NCBI RefSeq assembly: GCF_001006485.1
Contig: NZ_JUET01000058.1
Location: 372,001-436,000, forward strand
DNA: 64,000 nucleotides
Direction: 5' to 3'
Origin: Tannerella forsythia
Lineage (GTDB): Bacteria; Bacteroidota; Bacteroidia; Bacteroidales; Tannerellaceae
Part shown: positions 36,225 through 45,677 of the stretch, one piece after another
Layout of the letters: each line of letters opens with the position of its first letter
How positions within the stretch are numbered: the stretch's first letter is position 1
Translations under genes and position numbers: made by a program
The notes under the pieces: model-generated
The model's database searches: none
Told to the model about the DNA's origin: nothing
Seen by the model: only the letters and a program-made list of their open reading frames with translations

Positions 36225-37037
36225 ATGAAAATATACGGAACGGATCAAATCGTTTATACTCCGAACAACATTCCTCAGATATTGATGTGGGTAAAGCCGA
36301 ACTCCCGCGTTTTGGAATTCGGACCGGGCATGGGATATATGACCCGATACATGAAGGAGCAACTTCATTGCCATGTGGTAGCTGTCGAGATTAATCCTGT
36401 TATGGCCGAGACGATTGCTTTATATGCCGAGCAAGTTATTGTTTCCAATATCGATACCGGAAGTTGGGAACAGGAGCTGCAAGGCCGATATTTCGATTAC
36501 ATTCTCTTTGCCGATGTGCTGGAACACCTCCGAGACCCTCTTGGCACCTTGCAGACCGTTGTTCGCTATGGGGATTGTATATTGACGTCTGTACCCAATA
36601 TCGGACATTCGTCGATCATACTTTCTCTACTGGAGGGTGAATTCGAATATCAAAACATGGGACTGCTGGATGATACTCATATCCGTTTTTTTACACGAAA
36701 AAGCCTGGTGGATATGACCGGCAAATGCGGGTTAATCTGTACGGATAACAAAGATACGATACTGATGTATCCTTCATCTTCCGAATTCCATAAATATTAC
36801 AGTTCGCATATCGGGGCATCATGGGCGATTGCAAAGACGCCGGACAGTGCCGTCTATCAGTTTGTCGACAGATGGGAGAAAAAGAATGACACACGATACC
36901 GGCGGAAACCATATAAGATATCATTCGTACGTTATCTGAAAATCATCGTGTCGGAAGTTATACGGCGAGTCGTTTTTTCGAGTAAGCATCTTAGAGAGAA
37001 CAAACGAATCCGGCGTTTCTGGCAACAAGTAAAATGA
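36225..37037 (+). CDS. SAM-dependent methyltransferase of a glycan cluster
   Basis: 270 residues. Class I methyltransferase fold: motif I VLEFGPGMGYMTRYM (about residues 28-42), an acidic second strand end VVAVEINPVMAE, and YFDYILFADVLEHLRDPL, the methyltransf_11/23 pattern. The later FFTRKSLVDMTGKCGL is typical of polysaccharide-cluster members. Substrate unknown; a sugar or polysaccharide O-methylation is inferred from context. I start at MKIYGTDQ (36225); ATG 36189 and TTG 36183 are alternatives. Stop overlaps the flippase start by 4 bases. Confidence 0.78.
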   Translation: MKIYGTDQIVYTPNNIPQILMWVKPNSRVLEFGPGMGYMTRYMKEQLHCHVVAVEINPVMAETIALYAEQVIVSNIDTGSWEQELQGRYFDYILFADVLEHLRDPLGTLQTVVRYGDCILTSVPNIGHSSIILSLLEGEFEYQNMGLLDDTHIRFFTRKSLVDMTGKCGLICTDNKDTILMYPSSSEFHKYYSSHIGASWAIAKTPDSAVYQFVDRWEKKNDTRYRRKPYKISFVRYLKIIVSEVIRRVVFSSKHLRENKRIRRFWQQVK

Positions 37038-38464
37038 TAATGAAAAAAAGCATAAAGCCTGTTTCTATTTCTAAAAAGGACATTTTATGGAGTTATCTCT
37101 CTCAATTCCTATCTATCGGAGCAGGTATCCTGATTCTTCCGGCCATCTTGCATAAGTTAAGCAGTCAGGAGATCGGGATAAATTATATCCTATTATCTAT
37201 TAGCGCTTTTATTCCTTTGTTGGATGCAGGCTTTTCTCCTCAATTTACGCGGAATATTACGTATGTCTTTAATGGGGCAAATGTCTTAAAAAAAGAAGGG
37301 TATGACCATCTACATACGGGAGGAAGTGTTAATTACAGGCTCTTATCATCCGTTATCCGCGCGACACAATATGCGTATAAACGGTTTGCTCTCGGAGTAG
37401 GGCTCCTGTTACTATCCGTTGGTACATTTTACATGTATATCGTAACAGACCGTTTTGCTACGGTGAACAACATGATGTGGATTTGGATTCTTTTTTGCCT
37501 GTCTGTCTTTTGTACGATCTATCTCTTATATTATCATTCGTTACTGATTGGCAGAGGATTTATCAAAGAGTCTCAGAAATCGTTTGTGCTTACCAAAGTG
37601 CTAAATATGTGTATTGCGATCGGTTTGGTTTATTGTGATCTGGGACTGATAAGTATTGCGGTGGCAAACCTGTTAGCGCCGATCATCGGACGTTTCTTGG
37701 CTCATTTCTATTTTTACAGGGACGGACTGAAAGAAAAAATACAAGAGGAGGTTTCTTTTTCCGAGATCAGATCGGTCTTATCTGTTTCATGGCCTAATAT
37801 CCGTAAATTAAGCCTTATCACGATTGCAGGATATGTAGTTTCACAACTGGGAGTGTTTTTATCCGGTCTATATCTTCCTCTTGAAGAAGTTGGCTCTTAT
37901 GGACTGATGATTCAGCTAAGTAATGTTATTGCGCTTGTATCCACTACACTTATCACCATACAAACACCGGCCTTTGCATCTTATCGGGTGACGGGAAACA
38001 GGGAGATGCTAATCAAAAAATTTGCATCTTCCATGGTGCTCTTTTATCCTCTGTTTATCATCGGTGCGATATTACTCGTATGGGTAGCACCGAAACTCTT
38101 GTCTGTTATTCAGTCAAATGCCGTACTGCCGGCTTCTTATATTCTGGTTGTCTATTGTTTAATCAGATTGTTGGAAGCAAATCATAGTTGTTTTGCAAAC
38201 ATCATCTCATCAGCGAATCACATCCCATTCTTTAATGCGGCATTGCTTTCCGGCTTGTGTACGTTAATCGGATACGGATTGCTGATTCTATTTTCCCGAA
38301 CCGGTATTCTTTTTCTTATTCTTGTTCCCGGAATAGTTCAACTGGCTTACCAAAACTGGAAATGGCCTCAGATGGTGTTAAAAGAATTTGGAATCAGTTG
38401 GATGAGGTTTATACGGATTGGCTGTCAAGAGGTCAATCGCTCTTTTTTCTCCCTTTATGTATAA
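37034..38464 (+). CDS. Oligosaccharide flippase (Wzx/MVF-like)
   Basis: 476 residues with roughly 12-14 hydrophobic segments throughout, in the arrangement of polysaccharide flippases (ILWSYLSQFLSIGAGILILP at the N-terminus, YILLSISAFIPLLDAGFSPQ). It would move lipid-linked glycan units across the inner membrane. ATG 37034 overlaps the methyltransferase stop (ATGA); MKKS at 37040 is another possible start. It overlaps the next gene's start by 8 bases, so the cluster is translationally coupled. The exact glycan is unknown. Confidence 0.85.
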   Translation: MIMKKSIKPVSISKKDILWSYLSQFLSIGAGILILPAILHKLSSQEIGINYILLSISAFIPLLDAGFSPQFTRNITYVFNGANVLKKEGYDHLHTGGSVNYRLLSSVIRATQYAYKRFALGVGLLLLSVGTFYMYIVTDRFATVNNMMWIWILFCLSVFCTIYLLYYHSLLIGRGFIKESQKSFVLTKVLNMCIAIGLVYCDLGLISIAVANLLAPIIGRFLAHFYFYRDGLKEKIQEEVSFSEIRSVLSVSWPNIRKLSLITIAGYVVSQLGVFLSGLYLPLEEVGSYGLMIQLSNVIALVSTTLITIQTPAFASYRVTGNREMLIKKFASSMVLFYPLFIIGAILLVWVAPKLLSVIQSNAVLPASYILVVYCLIRLLEANHSCFANIISSANHIPFFNAALLSGLCTLIGYGLLILFSRTGILFLILVPGIVQLAYQNWKWPQMVLKEFGISWMRFIRIGCQEVNRSFFSLYV

Positions 38465-39719
38465 ATCGAAACAACTAAGGCTAACGATCATTATCTTATT
38501 GATCTGTCTTGCACCTTTAGCAAAAAACAATAATCTGCTAACTGCCATACAAATCATGATATTCATTCTTTCGTTATACATTCGTCCGGATCGACGAATC
38601 ATCAAATTATCGCATGTATTGCTTCTTCCGGTGATTATTGGAATTATAAATGGCTTGTTTCGGTATGCATTTTATGAGGTGTTTAAAGATATGTATTATT
38701 TTTTGAATCCTATACTATACCTGTTATTAGGAAGTATGATCGCGAGACGTTATGATCGGATGGATTCCTTACGTGCAATTGCTTGGGTGGGAAGCATGTG
38801 CTCTCTATACCTTATCTTTTATATGTTTAATAACTATGGATATACGGCGCTTACAGCTCCCAGAGAAGCACGTGAGTCTCTTTCTGTCACAGGCTTTGCG
38901 GCCACGGGTGTGGCTGCCATTATTCTTTTATGCGATAAGCTGTTCTTCGGAGCTGTACTTTTTTCAAACTTTCGAGCATGGATGGGGCTCTTGTTGATTA
39001 ATTTGTTATCCTTATATCTTTCCGCATCACGAACCGATTTGCTCGTTTTTGTCATTAGTTTATCTATGATGTTATACGTAAAGTTCCAGCATCGGAAACA
39101 TTATATTTTACTGTATCTTGTTTTTGGGGGACTTATCTTATCGGTATTTCTTTTGTCAAATCCTCAAAGTCGTTTTGCTGAAGCTTTATTGAAGGCCCCC
39201 GAAGAGATAACGATCCAACCGGCAGAGAATGTAATTGAAATCAATGAAAATTACAGGGGACATGAAGCTTATATGACGATGAGAACGATCAGAAAAGGAA
39301 ATTTTGAAGAACGATTAGGCGGACAAGGCTTTGGTGCCACGGTAGATATGGGATCGTATACCCCGCTGAATATACGCCACATTCCGATTATGCATAACGG
39401 TTATCCGTATATCCTTCTAAAAACCGGATGGATAGGCATGACTGTCTATATTCTTTTCGGTTTGCTACTCCTTCGTTTATCTTTAAAAGGAAAAGATAGA
39501 GATTTATCACAGGATGATGGGACGCTCCCTTTCTGGAAATCCTTTCCGATCATTTCCGCATTGGGATTATATGTTACGAATGTTTCGATCACAGGAATAT
39601 TTAATCCGGAAAGTGTCATTTTGTGGATTGCTTGCGGACTATCTCTGCAGTACAAATTAGATCTTGATGGACGTATCTGTAATCATCGTAAATTACAACA
39701 CGAGACAAATGACGTGTGA
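38457..39719 (+). CDS. O-antigen polymerase/ligase-like membrane protein
   Basis: 420 residues, about ten hydrophobic segments and one long periplasmic loop (about residues 240-320, including NVIEINENYRGHEAYMTM and IRHIPIMHNGYPYILLKTGW). The HNGY-type loop followed by a Gly-rich membrane segment is the pattern of Wzy/WaaL-type enzymes. It would polymerise or transfer the glycan units made by this cluster. Start ATG 38457 (MYKSKQLRL); an in-frame TTG at 38418 lies inside the flippase gene. It overlaps both neighbours (8 bases and 53 bases). Confidence 0.75.
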   Translation: MYKSKQLRLTIIILLICLAPLAKNNNLLTAIQIMIFILSLYIRPDRRIIKLSHVLLLPVIIGIINGLFRYAFYEVFKDMYYFLNPILYLLLGSMIARRYDRMDSLRAIAWVGSMCSLYLIFYMFNNYGYTALTAPREARESLSVTGFAATGVAAIILLCDKLFFGAVLFSNFRAWMGLLLINLLSLYLSASRTDLLVFVISLSMMLYVKFQHRKHYILLYLVFGGLILSVFLLSNPQSRFAEALLKAPEEITIQPAENVIEINENYRGHEAYMTMRTIRKGNFEERLGGQGFGATVDMGSYTPLNIRHIPIMHNGYPYILLKTGWIGMTVYILFGLLLLRLSLKGKDRDLSQDDGTLPFWKSFPIISALGLYVTNVSITGIFNPESVILWIACGLSLQYKLDLDGRICNHRKLQHETNDV

Positions 39720-40524
39720 CTGTCTGCATTCCATACGGATGCATACAAGAGATGTCAACTACGAAATTATCGTGGTAGATAATGCGTCGACGGATGGTAG
39801 TGTCGCGCATATAAAAACGCATTTTGCAGGGGTCAGAGTAATCTCTTCCGATCGAAACCTGGGTTTTGGGAAGGCCAATAATAAGGGAGCCTTGGAAGCC
39901 CGGGGAAAATATCTCTTTTTTCTTAATTCAGATACTCTTTTGTTAAATAATGCAATCCATTTCTTTTTTTATTATATGGAAAGGAATAAAGAAGTTGGAG
40001 CAGTGGGCGGAATATTGCTGAACGAACAAGGGCAAGTCTCTTTTTCATACAGTCGCTTTCCATCTCCTCAAACAGAGGTGAAATATGTTTTAAATAAATT
40101 GTTCCATCGTCCGACGATTCCTACTGTTCCTTCTCAACCTGTTTCTGTCGACTTTATTTCCGGAGCAGACCTGTTTATCCGCAAAGCTACGTTTGAACGA
40201 TTAAATGGCTTTGATCCTGAATTTTTTATGTATTATGAGGAGGTTGATTTACAGAAACGGATGGACTTGCTTGGATTAAAACGTATTATACTTCCTGAAG
40301 TTCGCATCATTCATTTGGAAGGAGGGAGCTTTGCCTCAAAAAGGCTTACTTTTAGGCGCTTTCTGATCGCTCAAGAAAGTTTTAACCGTTACATAGCGAA
40401 GCATTATGGAGGAGTATCCAAACTTGGCTTCAGGACTTTGATGGGGATACTTCGGCTTACGCTTTTTACCCATCGTTGGAGCTGGAAGGAGAAATGTCTT
40501 GCCTATTTACATGTCTGGAAATGA
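39667..40524 (+). CDS. GT2 family glycosyltransferase (rhamnosyltransferase-like)
   Basis: 285 residues. N-terminal MDVSVIIVNYNTRQMTCDCL, then YEIIVVDNASTDGS, LGFGKANNKGALEA, YLFFLNSDTLLL (DxD-type SDT) and FISGADLFIRKATFERLNGF with FFMYYEEVDLQKRM: the WbbL/RfbF-like GT2 pattern. Cytoplasmic; transfers a sugar to a growing lipid-linked glycan. ATG 39667 overlaps the polymerase gene by 53 bases; its stop overlaps the next ATG (ATGA at 40521-40524). Confidence 0.88.
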   Translation: MDVSVIIVNYNTRQMTCDCLHSIRMHTRDVNYEIIVVDNASTDGSVAHIKTHFAGVRVISSDRNLGFGKANNKGALEARGKYLFFLNSDTLLLNNAIHFFFYYMERNKEVGAVGGILLNEQGQVSFSYSRFPSPQTEVKYVLNKLFHRPTIPTVPSQPVSVDFISGADLFIRKATFERLNGFDPEFFMYYEEVDLQKRMDLLGLKRIILPEVRIIHLEGGSFASKRLTFRRFLIAQESFNRYIAKHYGGVSKLGFRTLMGILRLTLFTHRWSWKEKCLAYLHVWK

Positions 40525-41783
40525 AGCATATTTTAGTTTTAGCTTATGCCATCTCACCGATAAGAGGATCAGAATATTCGGTCGCATGGAATTATATAAC
40601 ACATATGAGCCAGTATCACCAACTCACAGTGCTGTATGGTACGTCCGGAGATCATCTTGGAGATACGGGGGAGTTGGAGACATATATGCAGAAAAACCCT
40701 TTGCCCAATATTCGATTTGTCTTTGTAAAAGCTAAAAAATCAACAAACTGGATCAACTATTTCAATAAAAAGGGGATTTTGGTATATACCTTTTATCTTG
40801 CATATAAACAGTGGCATAAATCTGTATATAAGAAGGCGGAAGAAATATTAAAAGAAGAACAAATCGATCTCATTCATTACATAAGCCCTATTGGTTATCG
40901 GGAACCCGGCTATTTATGGAAGATAAAGCTCCCATATATTTGGGGACCTATCGGAGGAACGAATGACATACCTTTCCGGCTATGGGGAAGCGTAAGTTCC
41001 ATTTCCGGCAAAGTTAAACTTTTATGCCGCACTTTGGCCAATCAAGTGCAATTACACCTTTCGCCACGCATTAAAAAGGCATTGAGAAGATGTGATGTAC
41101 TCCTGACGGCCACGATGGCCAATCAACAAAAAATAGAAAAGATTCATCATGTAAAAAGTTATTGGCTGCCTGAAAATGGGATTGTGGGAGAAATTCATCA
41201 CGCTAATCCCGATAAATTTACCAGATCAAAGTTGCACTTTATCTGGATTGGTCGGATTGATGCCAATAAAGCATTAATTCTCTTGTTAAAAGCTCTGGTT
41301 CGACTGCCTCCCGACAGTCCCATAATCGTACATATTGTAGGTGACGGTTGCTTGAAAAACAAGATGGAAAAATTTGCCTCAAAAAAGAAGATTCAGCATT
41401 TTCTCCAATGGCACGGACAGATTAATCGGGAAAAAGTTTTTAATTTGTTCAATATTTCACATTTACATATTATTACCAGTTTGTCGGAAGGAAACCCTAC
41501 AACAATATGGGAGGCGATGTCGTATGGTGTCCCTACGATGTCATTAGATCATTGCGGGATGCACGATGTTATTTGTAATAAGTGTGGGATTCGAATCCCA
41601 ACTGATTCGTCGAAACAAATCGTTTCGGATATCAGCCGGCATATAATGTTTTTTATGGAGCATCCGGAACAACTCAAAACGCTGGCGGAAGGAGTGACCC
41701 GGTGTGCGCAAAATTTCAGATGGGATAAGCGAATTCAAATATTTAATAAGTTATATGACGATATGATGCTTACGTGTGAGTAA
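40521..41783 (+). CDS. GT4 family glycosyltransferase
   Basis: 420 residues, GT-B fold. N-terminal ILVLAYAISPIRGSEYSVAW resembles the GSEY-type glycosyltransferases. The C-terminal domain has LHFIWIGRIDANKALILLLK, IIVHIVGDGCLKNKME, QHFLQWHGQINREKVFNLF and LHIITSLSEGNPTTIWEAMS with YGVPTMSLDHCGM, the GT4 donor-binding EX7E-like region. Start at ATG 40521 from the ATGA overlap; upstream in-frame starts lie inside the previous gene. Part of the glycan cluster. Confidence 0.88.
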   Translation: MKHILVLAYAISPIRGSEYSVAWNYITHMSQYHQLTVLYGTSGDHLGDTGELETYMQKNPLPNIRFVFVKAKKSTNWINYFNKKGILVYTFYLAYKQWHKSVYKKAEEILKEEQIDLIHYISPIGYREPGYLWKIKLPYIWGPIGGTNDIPFRLWGSVSSISGKVKLLCRTLANQVQLHLSPRIKKALRRCDVLLTATMANQQKIEKIHHVKSYWLPENGIVGEIHHANPDKFTRSKLHFIWIGRIDANKALILLLKALVRLPPDSPIIVHIVGDGCLKNKMEKFASKKKIQHFLQWHGQINREKVFNLFNISHLHIITSLSEGNPTTIWEAMSYGVPTMSLDHCGMHDVICNKCGIRIPTDSSKQIVSDISRHIMFFMEHPEQLKTLAEGVTRCAQNFRWDKRIQIFNKLYDDMMLTCE

Positions 41784-41804
41784 TCAGATCTTCTAAGTAA
41801 CAAT

Positions 41805-42155
41805 ATGGGTTTAGGGACACATGGATTTTGGGGCTGTGCCGGAGGGATAACGATTGGAGATGATACCATATTCGGAAATTATGTCAGTTTGCATGCTGAA
41901 AACCATATCTTCTCAGACGTGGAGCCTCCTGTCAGATTCCAAGGAGTTACACATCAGGGTATTTCTATTGGCCGAAATTGCTGGACAGGAGCGAAAGTTA
42001 CCATCTTAGACGGGGTTTCTATCGGTGATGGGTGTGTGATAGCTGCCGGAGCAGTTGTTACAACCCAATTTCCGGCAAACTGTATCATTGGAGGAGTGCC
42101 GGCAAAAATCATAAAATACAGAGAACCTACATGCGCATCCTGCACTACACCTTAG
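41805..42155 (+). CDS. Hexapeptide-repeat acyltransferase (WcaF/colanic-type), short
   Basis: 116 residues of left-handed beta-helix hexapeptides: ITIGDDTIFGNYVSLHAENH, ISIGRNCWTGAKVTILDGV, SIGDGCVIAAGAVVTTQFPA and the C-terminal NCIIGGVPAKIIKYRE, the signature of CysE/LacA-family O-acetyltransferases. The usual N-terminal helical part (about 60-80 residues) is absent; the only upstream in-frame codons reach a stop near 41787. So it is either a minimal form or 5'-truncated. Its end overlaps the next GT4 start (42131) by 25 bases. Confidence 0.75.
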   Translation: MGLGTHGFWGCAGGITIGDDTIFGNYVSLHAENHIFSDVEPPVRFQGVTHQGISIGRNCWTGAKVTILDGVSIGDGCVIAAGAVVTTQFPANCIIGGVPAKIIKYREPTCASCTTP

Positions 42156-43468
42156 GCTTATTTCCTTATCGCAGTGGAGGATTGACCCGTTACACCTCTG
42201 ATCTGATGCAAGCCCAGAGCAAAAAACCGGAAGATCAAATTAGCTTATTATACCCCGGCGATATCAGTCTTATCAACACAAAAAGACATATCGTAAGACG
42301 CCGCTCTTACGGAAAGGTCAAGGTATATGAAATCAAGAATCCATCGATTGTTCCTCTTTTGCATGGGGTTAAATCGCCGGCAAGCATTACGCGAAACACG
42401 AATACATTATCTGAGGAAAAATTAGACCGGTTTTATGCACAAACACAGCCTGAGATCTTTCATCTTCATACCTTGATGGGGTTACCTTATGAGTTACTTC
42501 TTTTTCTGAAAAGGAAAGGAGTTAAGATTGTTTTCTCAACACACGATTATTTCGGATTATGTCCCAAAGTGAATTTTGTAGATCATTCAGGCAACGTATG
42601 TACCCGTCATTCCCCTTCTCTTTGCGCAACATGCAACCAGGATGCTCCGAGCAACATCTTCCTGCGTATTCGAAATCTTAAAGGACTGGCCTATTTTAAA
42701 AAATATCTACCGCACGGTATGCCCACAAAAAGAGAAACTCTCGTGCGAAAAAAAAAGTGTGATCTTAAAACGGAAGATTATGCCGATATGTTTGATTACT
42801 ATCAATCTATCTATGGGTTAATCGACCTGTTTCACTTCAATAGTACGGTTTCTCAAAACGTCTATTGTTCTTATCTGCCGGAAATCCGAAATTTTGCAAT
42901 CTTCCCAATTTCTCACGCTGCAATCATTGACCGGAAAGTAATCAAACGTTTTGATCGTTCCCTCTTTCGATTGGGCTTTATTGGGAGCTTGTCGCCTTAC
43001 AAAGGTTTTCCCTTACTAAAAGAGGTATGTACGGCATTACAGGAAGAAGGAATTCATAATTGGAAACTAAGCGCTTGGGGGAATCGTACAGGCATTGATG
43101 CCGATTGTGACCGTATCGTCTATTGTGGCGCATACAAACAAGAACAATTGGCAGAGATCTTCTTCGGTATGGATATGTTGATCGTACCGTCTTTATGTTA
43201 TGAAACATTTGGATTAGTCGTATTAGAAGCTCTCTCGTTCGGCGTCCCTGTGATGGTTTCGGCGACAGTGGGTGCGAAAGATATCATCAAGACCTATGAC
43301 GAAACGTTTATTTTTCACACTCCCGATGAATTAAACAGTAAACTCAAATGGATTTTAAGCGATGAGTCTATCTTGTCAGCGTATAATAAAACGATCTTAT
43401 CTAAGGAAAACACATTCTCTTTAGATGAGCATATCCATAGAATAAGCTCATTATACCGCTCTTTATAA
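42131..43468 (+). CDS. GT4 family glycosyltransferase
   Basis: 445 residues. MRILHYTLGLFPYRSGGLTR at the N-terminus, IFHLHTLMGLPYELL, VFSTHDYFGLCPKVNFVD with a cluster of Cys (CTRHSPSLCATCNQ) that may be a small metal-binding insert, then the GT-B C-terminal half: LGFIGSLSPYKGFPLLKEV, IVYCGAYKQEQLAEIFFGMD and LIVPSLCYETFGLVVLEALS (the E-x7-E region). It starts at ATG 42131, inside the acyltransferase gene. It converges on and overlaps the DUF1972 gene by 6 bases at 43463-43468. Last plus-strand gene of the cluster. Confidence 0.88.
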   Translation: MRILHYTLGLFPYRSGGLTRYTSDLMQAQSKKPEDQISLLYPGDISLINTKRHIVRRRSYGKVKVYEIKNPSIVPLLHGVKSPASITRNTNTLSEEKLDRFYAQTQPEIFHLHTLMGLPYELLLFLKRKGVKIVFSTHDYFGLCPKVNFVDHSGNVCTRHSPSLCATCNQDAPSNIFLRIRNLKGLAYFKKYLPHGMPTKRETLVRKKKCDLKTEDYADMFDYYQSIYGLIDLFHFNSTVSQNVYCSYLPEIRNFAIFPISHAAIIDRKVIKRFDRSLFRLGFIGSLSPYKGFPLLKEVCTALQEEGIHNWKLSAWGNRTGIDADCDRIVYCGAYKQEQLAEIFFGMDMLIVPSLCYETFGLVVLEALSFGVPVMVSATVGAKDIIKTYDETFIFHTPDELNSKLKWILSDESILSAYNKTILSKENTFSLDEHIHRISSLYRSL

Positions 43469-44596
43469 ACGGTTCTCTGATAATAGCCTTAAGAAGTATG
43501 CCTCATAATCGTTGATCAGTTTCTCCCATGAATAGCCATTTTGAGTTACTTTCAAGTTACAAGCAATAATCCTGTTTTTTGTGGTGGGGCTCAATGTTGA
43601 CATATTGCTCAATATTCGAGAAATATCTTCCTGATGATGAAAAAAAAGAGCATTTTCTTTCAAGATCGAGCGATTAAATTCATTATCATGTGCGGCTATG
43701 AAACATCCGGAAGCCATGGCTTCCAATAGGGATGGATTCGTTCCGCCTACACTGTGTCCGTGAAAATAAAGATAAGAAAAATGCCGTAACGCGCATAACT
43801 TCTCGAAATCATATATACCGTTTATAAAACGTATCCCTGCAGATTGACGGTACTTGTTAACCAGATACTTGCCATGAGATGTTTTGATTCTGCCGACAAT
43901 TATTAACGGCTTATCTCTCATATTACTTTCAAGATATCCTTTAATGATCATCTCGATATTGTTTTCAGGTTCCATCCGGGCAATCACCAGCAGGTAATTC
44001 CAGGCGGTCAAATTAAACTCATGGAGATATTGTTCCCGATAGTGCCTGTTCATACATGCACCATAAGCTAAAAATTTACTCTCTTTTCCATATTTAGCCA
44101 AATGGTAATCATGAATTGCCTTGTTATCAGTTACAATATGTGAGCTATACCGGATTGCCATTTTTTCTTCCCAGCGTAAAAAACAACGTACCCATCGATT
44201 AAACTTTGGCCTCCGGTGTTCTAAACCATCCATATTCGTAATAAGAACAGGCGTTTTTAATTTTTTTACATTGAACCATATATAGGAGGGGACGACGCTT
44301 GTGTATCCAAGTTCGTATAAGATATCAAACTTCTCTTTTTCTTTCAAGGCATCTTTCAAACAGGCATAATCATAGAAAAAACTTCCGAAAGAACTGCCCA
44401 TCACATGTTCGGGACTGCATATATGCTTTATTCGGACGCCTTTATAAACAGGTTCTTTGTAATCATGGAAGTGAGGAGAATAGACTGTCACGTCATGACC
44501 TTTTTCTACCAATCCCACAGATAAATATTCGGCGAACTGTTCGAATCCTCCATAATTATTCGGGATACCACGAGTCCCTAAAATTGCAATTTTCAT
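43463..44596 (-). CDS. DUF1972 glycosyltransferase (beta-1,4-rhamnosyltransferase-like)
   Basis: 377 residues. N-terminal MKIAILGTRGIPNNYGGFEQ is diagnostic of the DUF1972 family; DILYELGYTSVVPSYIWFNV and VLITNMDGLEHRRPKFNRWV follow. C-terminal GT-B half: LVIARMEPENNIEMIIKGY, PLIIVGRIKTSHGKY and YFHGHSVGGTNPSLLEAMAS. Known relatives act on O-antigen or capsule, for example as rhamnosyltransferases. It lies 16 bases downstream of rlmH, on the minus strand, convergent with the cluster. Confidence 0.85.
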   Translation of the reverse strand: MKIAILGTRGIPNNYGGFEQFAEYLSVGLVEKGHDVTVYSPHFHDYKEPVYKGVRIKHICSPEHVMGSSFGSFFYDYACLKDALKEKEKFDILYELGYTSVVPSYIWFNVKKLKTPVLITNMDGLEHRRPKFNRWVRCFLRWEEKMAIRYSSHIVTDNKAIHDYHLAKYGKESKFLAYGACMNRHYREQYLHEFNLTAWNYLLVIARMEPENNIEMIIKGYLESNMRDKPLIIVGRIKTSHGKYLVNKYRQSAGIRFINGIYDFEKLCALRHFSYLYFHGHSVGGTNPSLLEAMASGCFIAAHDNEFNRSILKENALFFHHQEDISRILSNMSTLSPTTKNRIIACNLKVTQNGYSWEKLINDYEAYFLRLLSENRL

Positions 44597-44612
44597 TTAT
44601 TTCTACAGTTTC

Positions 44613-45086
44613 CTACGGATGATGATACGGTTCACCACGGAGGATGGTCATTGCTCGATAAAGCTGTTCGACAAATATCGGACGAATCATTTGATGTGAG
44701 AAAGTCATCTTACTGAGCGATAAACGCTCGGAGGCCATTTGATATACCTCATCACTGAAGCCATACGGTCCGCCGATGACAAATACAAGACGCCTCGATA
44801 CGATTTGTATTTTCTTTTCCAAATAAGCTGCAAACTGCATCGACGTATATTCTTTTCCTTGCTCGTCCAATAACACAAACCAATCGCCGGCCTGCATTGC
44901 TTTCCGTATTAAAACTCCTTCCTGCGTTTTTTGTTGTAACATCGTCAGATTTTTTGTATTTTTTACCTCTGGGAGTGCTTGTAATTCAAATGGTACATAA
45001 TGCTGCAAGCGCCGCTGATACTCTGCCAAAGCCTCTTTCCAAAAAGAAGCTTCCGTTTTACCGACTGTGAGAAGTACAATATTCAT
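44613..45086 (-). CDS. rlmH: 23S rRNA (pseudouridine1915-N3)-methyltransferase RlmH
   Basis: 157 residues, the family's usual size. SPOUT/trefoil-knot methyltransferase: N-terminal MNIVLLTVGKTEASFWKEAL, WFVLLDEQGKEYTSMQFA, LVFVIGGPYGFSDEVY (knot/SAM loop), LSLSKMTFSHQMIR and the conserved EQLYRAMTILRGEPYHHP end. It methylates pseudouridine 1915 of the 70S ribosome. Divergent from the DUF4783 gene. Confidence 0.95.
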   Translation of the reverse strand: MNIVLLTVGKTEASFWKEALAEYQRRLQHYVPFELQALPEVKNTKNLTMLQQKTQEGVLIRKAMQAGDWFVLLDEQGKEYTSMQFAAYLEKKIQIVSRRLVFVIGGPYGFSDEVYQMASERLSLSKMTFSHQMIRPIFVEQLYRAMTILRGEPYHHP

Positions 45087-45266
45087 TCGATTCTAATTTG
45101 ACCGAGTAAAGATAAGACATATTTTTTACTGTAAATCCATAAAAAAAACTAACCGAATGCAATCTGCTGATGGAAAGCGTTCTAAACTTATTTTGGGAGC
45201 GTTTTTTCCATTTTTAACGCCCGACTTTGAAAATAATAGATACTTTTGTAATTAAGAATATTAAAG

Positions 45267-45274
45267 TAAGGAGG
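45267..45274 (+). promoter_or_regulatory. Strong Shine-Dalgarno site of the DUF4783 gene
   Basis: TAAGGAGG at 45267-45274, 8 bases before ATG 45283, is an unusually good ribosome binding site for a Bacteroidetes gene. A -7 box, TACTTTTG, is at 45241-45248. Confidence 0.6.
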
Positions 45275-45282
45275 AAACAGCA

Positions 45283-45654
45283 ATGAGAAAATTGGTTTTT
45301 ATATTCGTATGTGCTCTCTCTGTCTTGAGTATGCAAGCTGTAGACATTACGCTGGTATCTAACGCATTTAAGAATGGTGATGCCACAATGTTAGCGAATA
45401 ATATGAACTCGGAAGTAGATATTGCGGTCCCTAATGTTTCGCAAAAAGGTAGCGGAGCTGATGCGACGGCTGTTCTTACTCAGTTCTTTCAATCCAATAA
45501 ACCGTCCGGATTTACCGTCGCACATCATGCCGATAAAAGCGACTGCGGGTTTATTGTCGGGAAGTTGCAGACATCGACGAAAGAATTTCGTGTAAATATT
45601 ACGTATATAGTGAAAGAAGGTAAACCACTTATTCAGTCGATACGTATCGAATAA
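45283..45654 (+). CDS. DUF4783 domain protein, exported
   Basis: 123 residues with a signal peptide (MRKLVFIFVCALSVLSMQAV, cleavage near residue 20) and a small NTF2-like domain (DITLVSNAFKNGDATMLANN ... FRVNITYIVKEGKPLIQSIR). The family is common in Bacteroidetes next to nadC; its role is not known. Preceded by a strong ribosome binding site (45267-45274). 23 bases before nadC, so probably one transcript. Confidence 0.8.
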   Translation: MRKLVFIFVCALSVLSMQAVDITLVSNAFKNGDATMLANNMNSEVDIAVPNVSQKGSGADATAVLTQFFQSNKPSGFTVAHHADKSDCGFIVGKLQTSTKEFRVNITYIVKEGKPLIQSIRIE

Positions 45655-45677
45655 GTGCAAGAGACAGGATTATTCAA

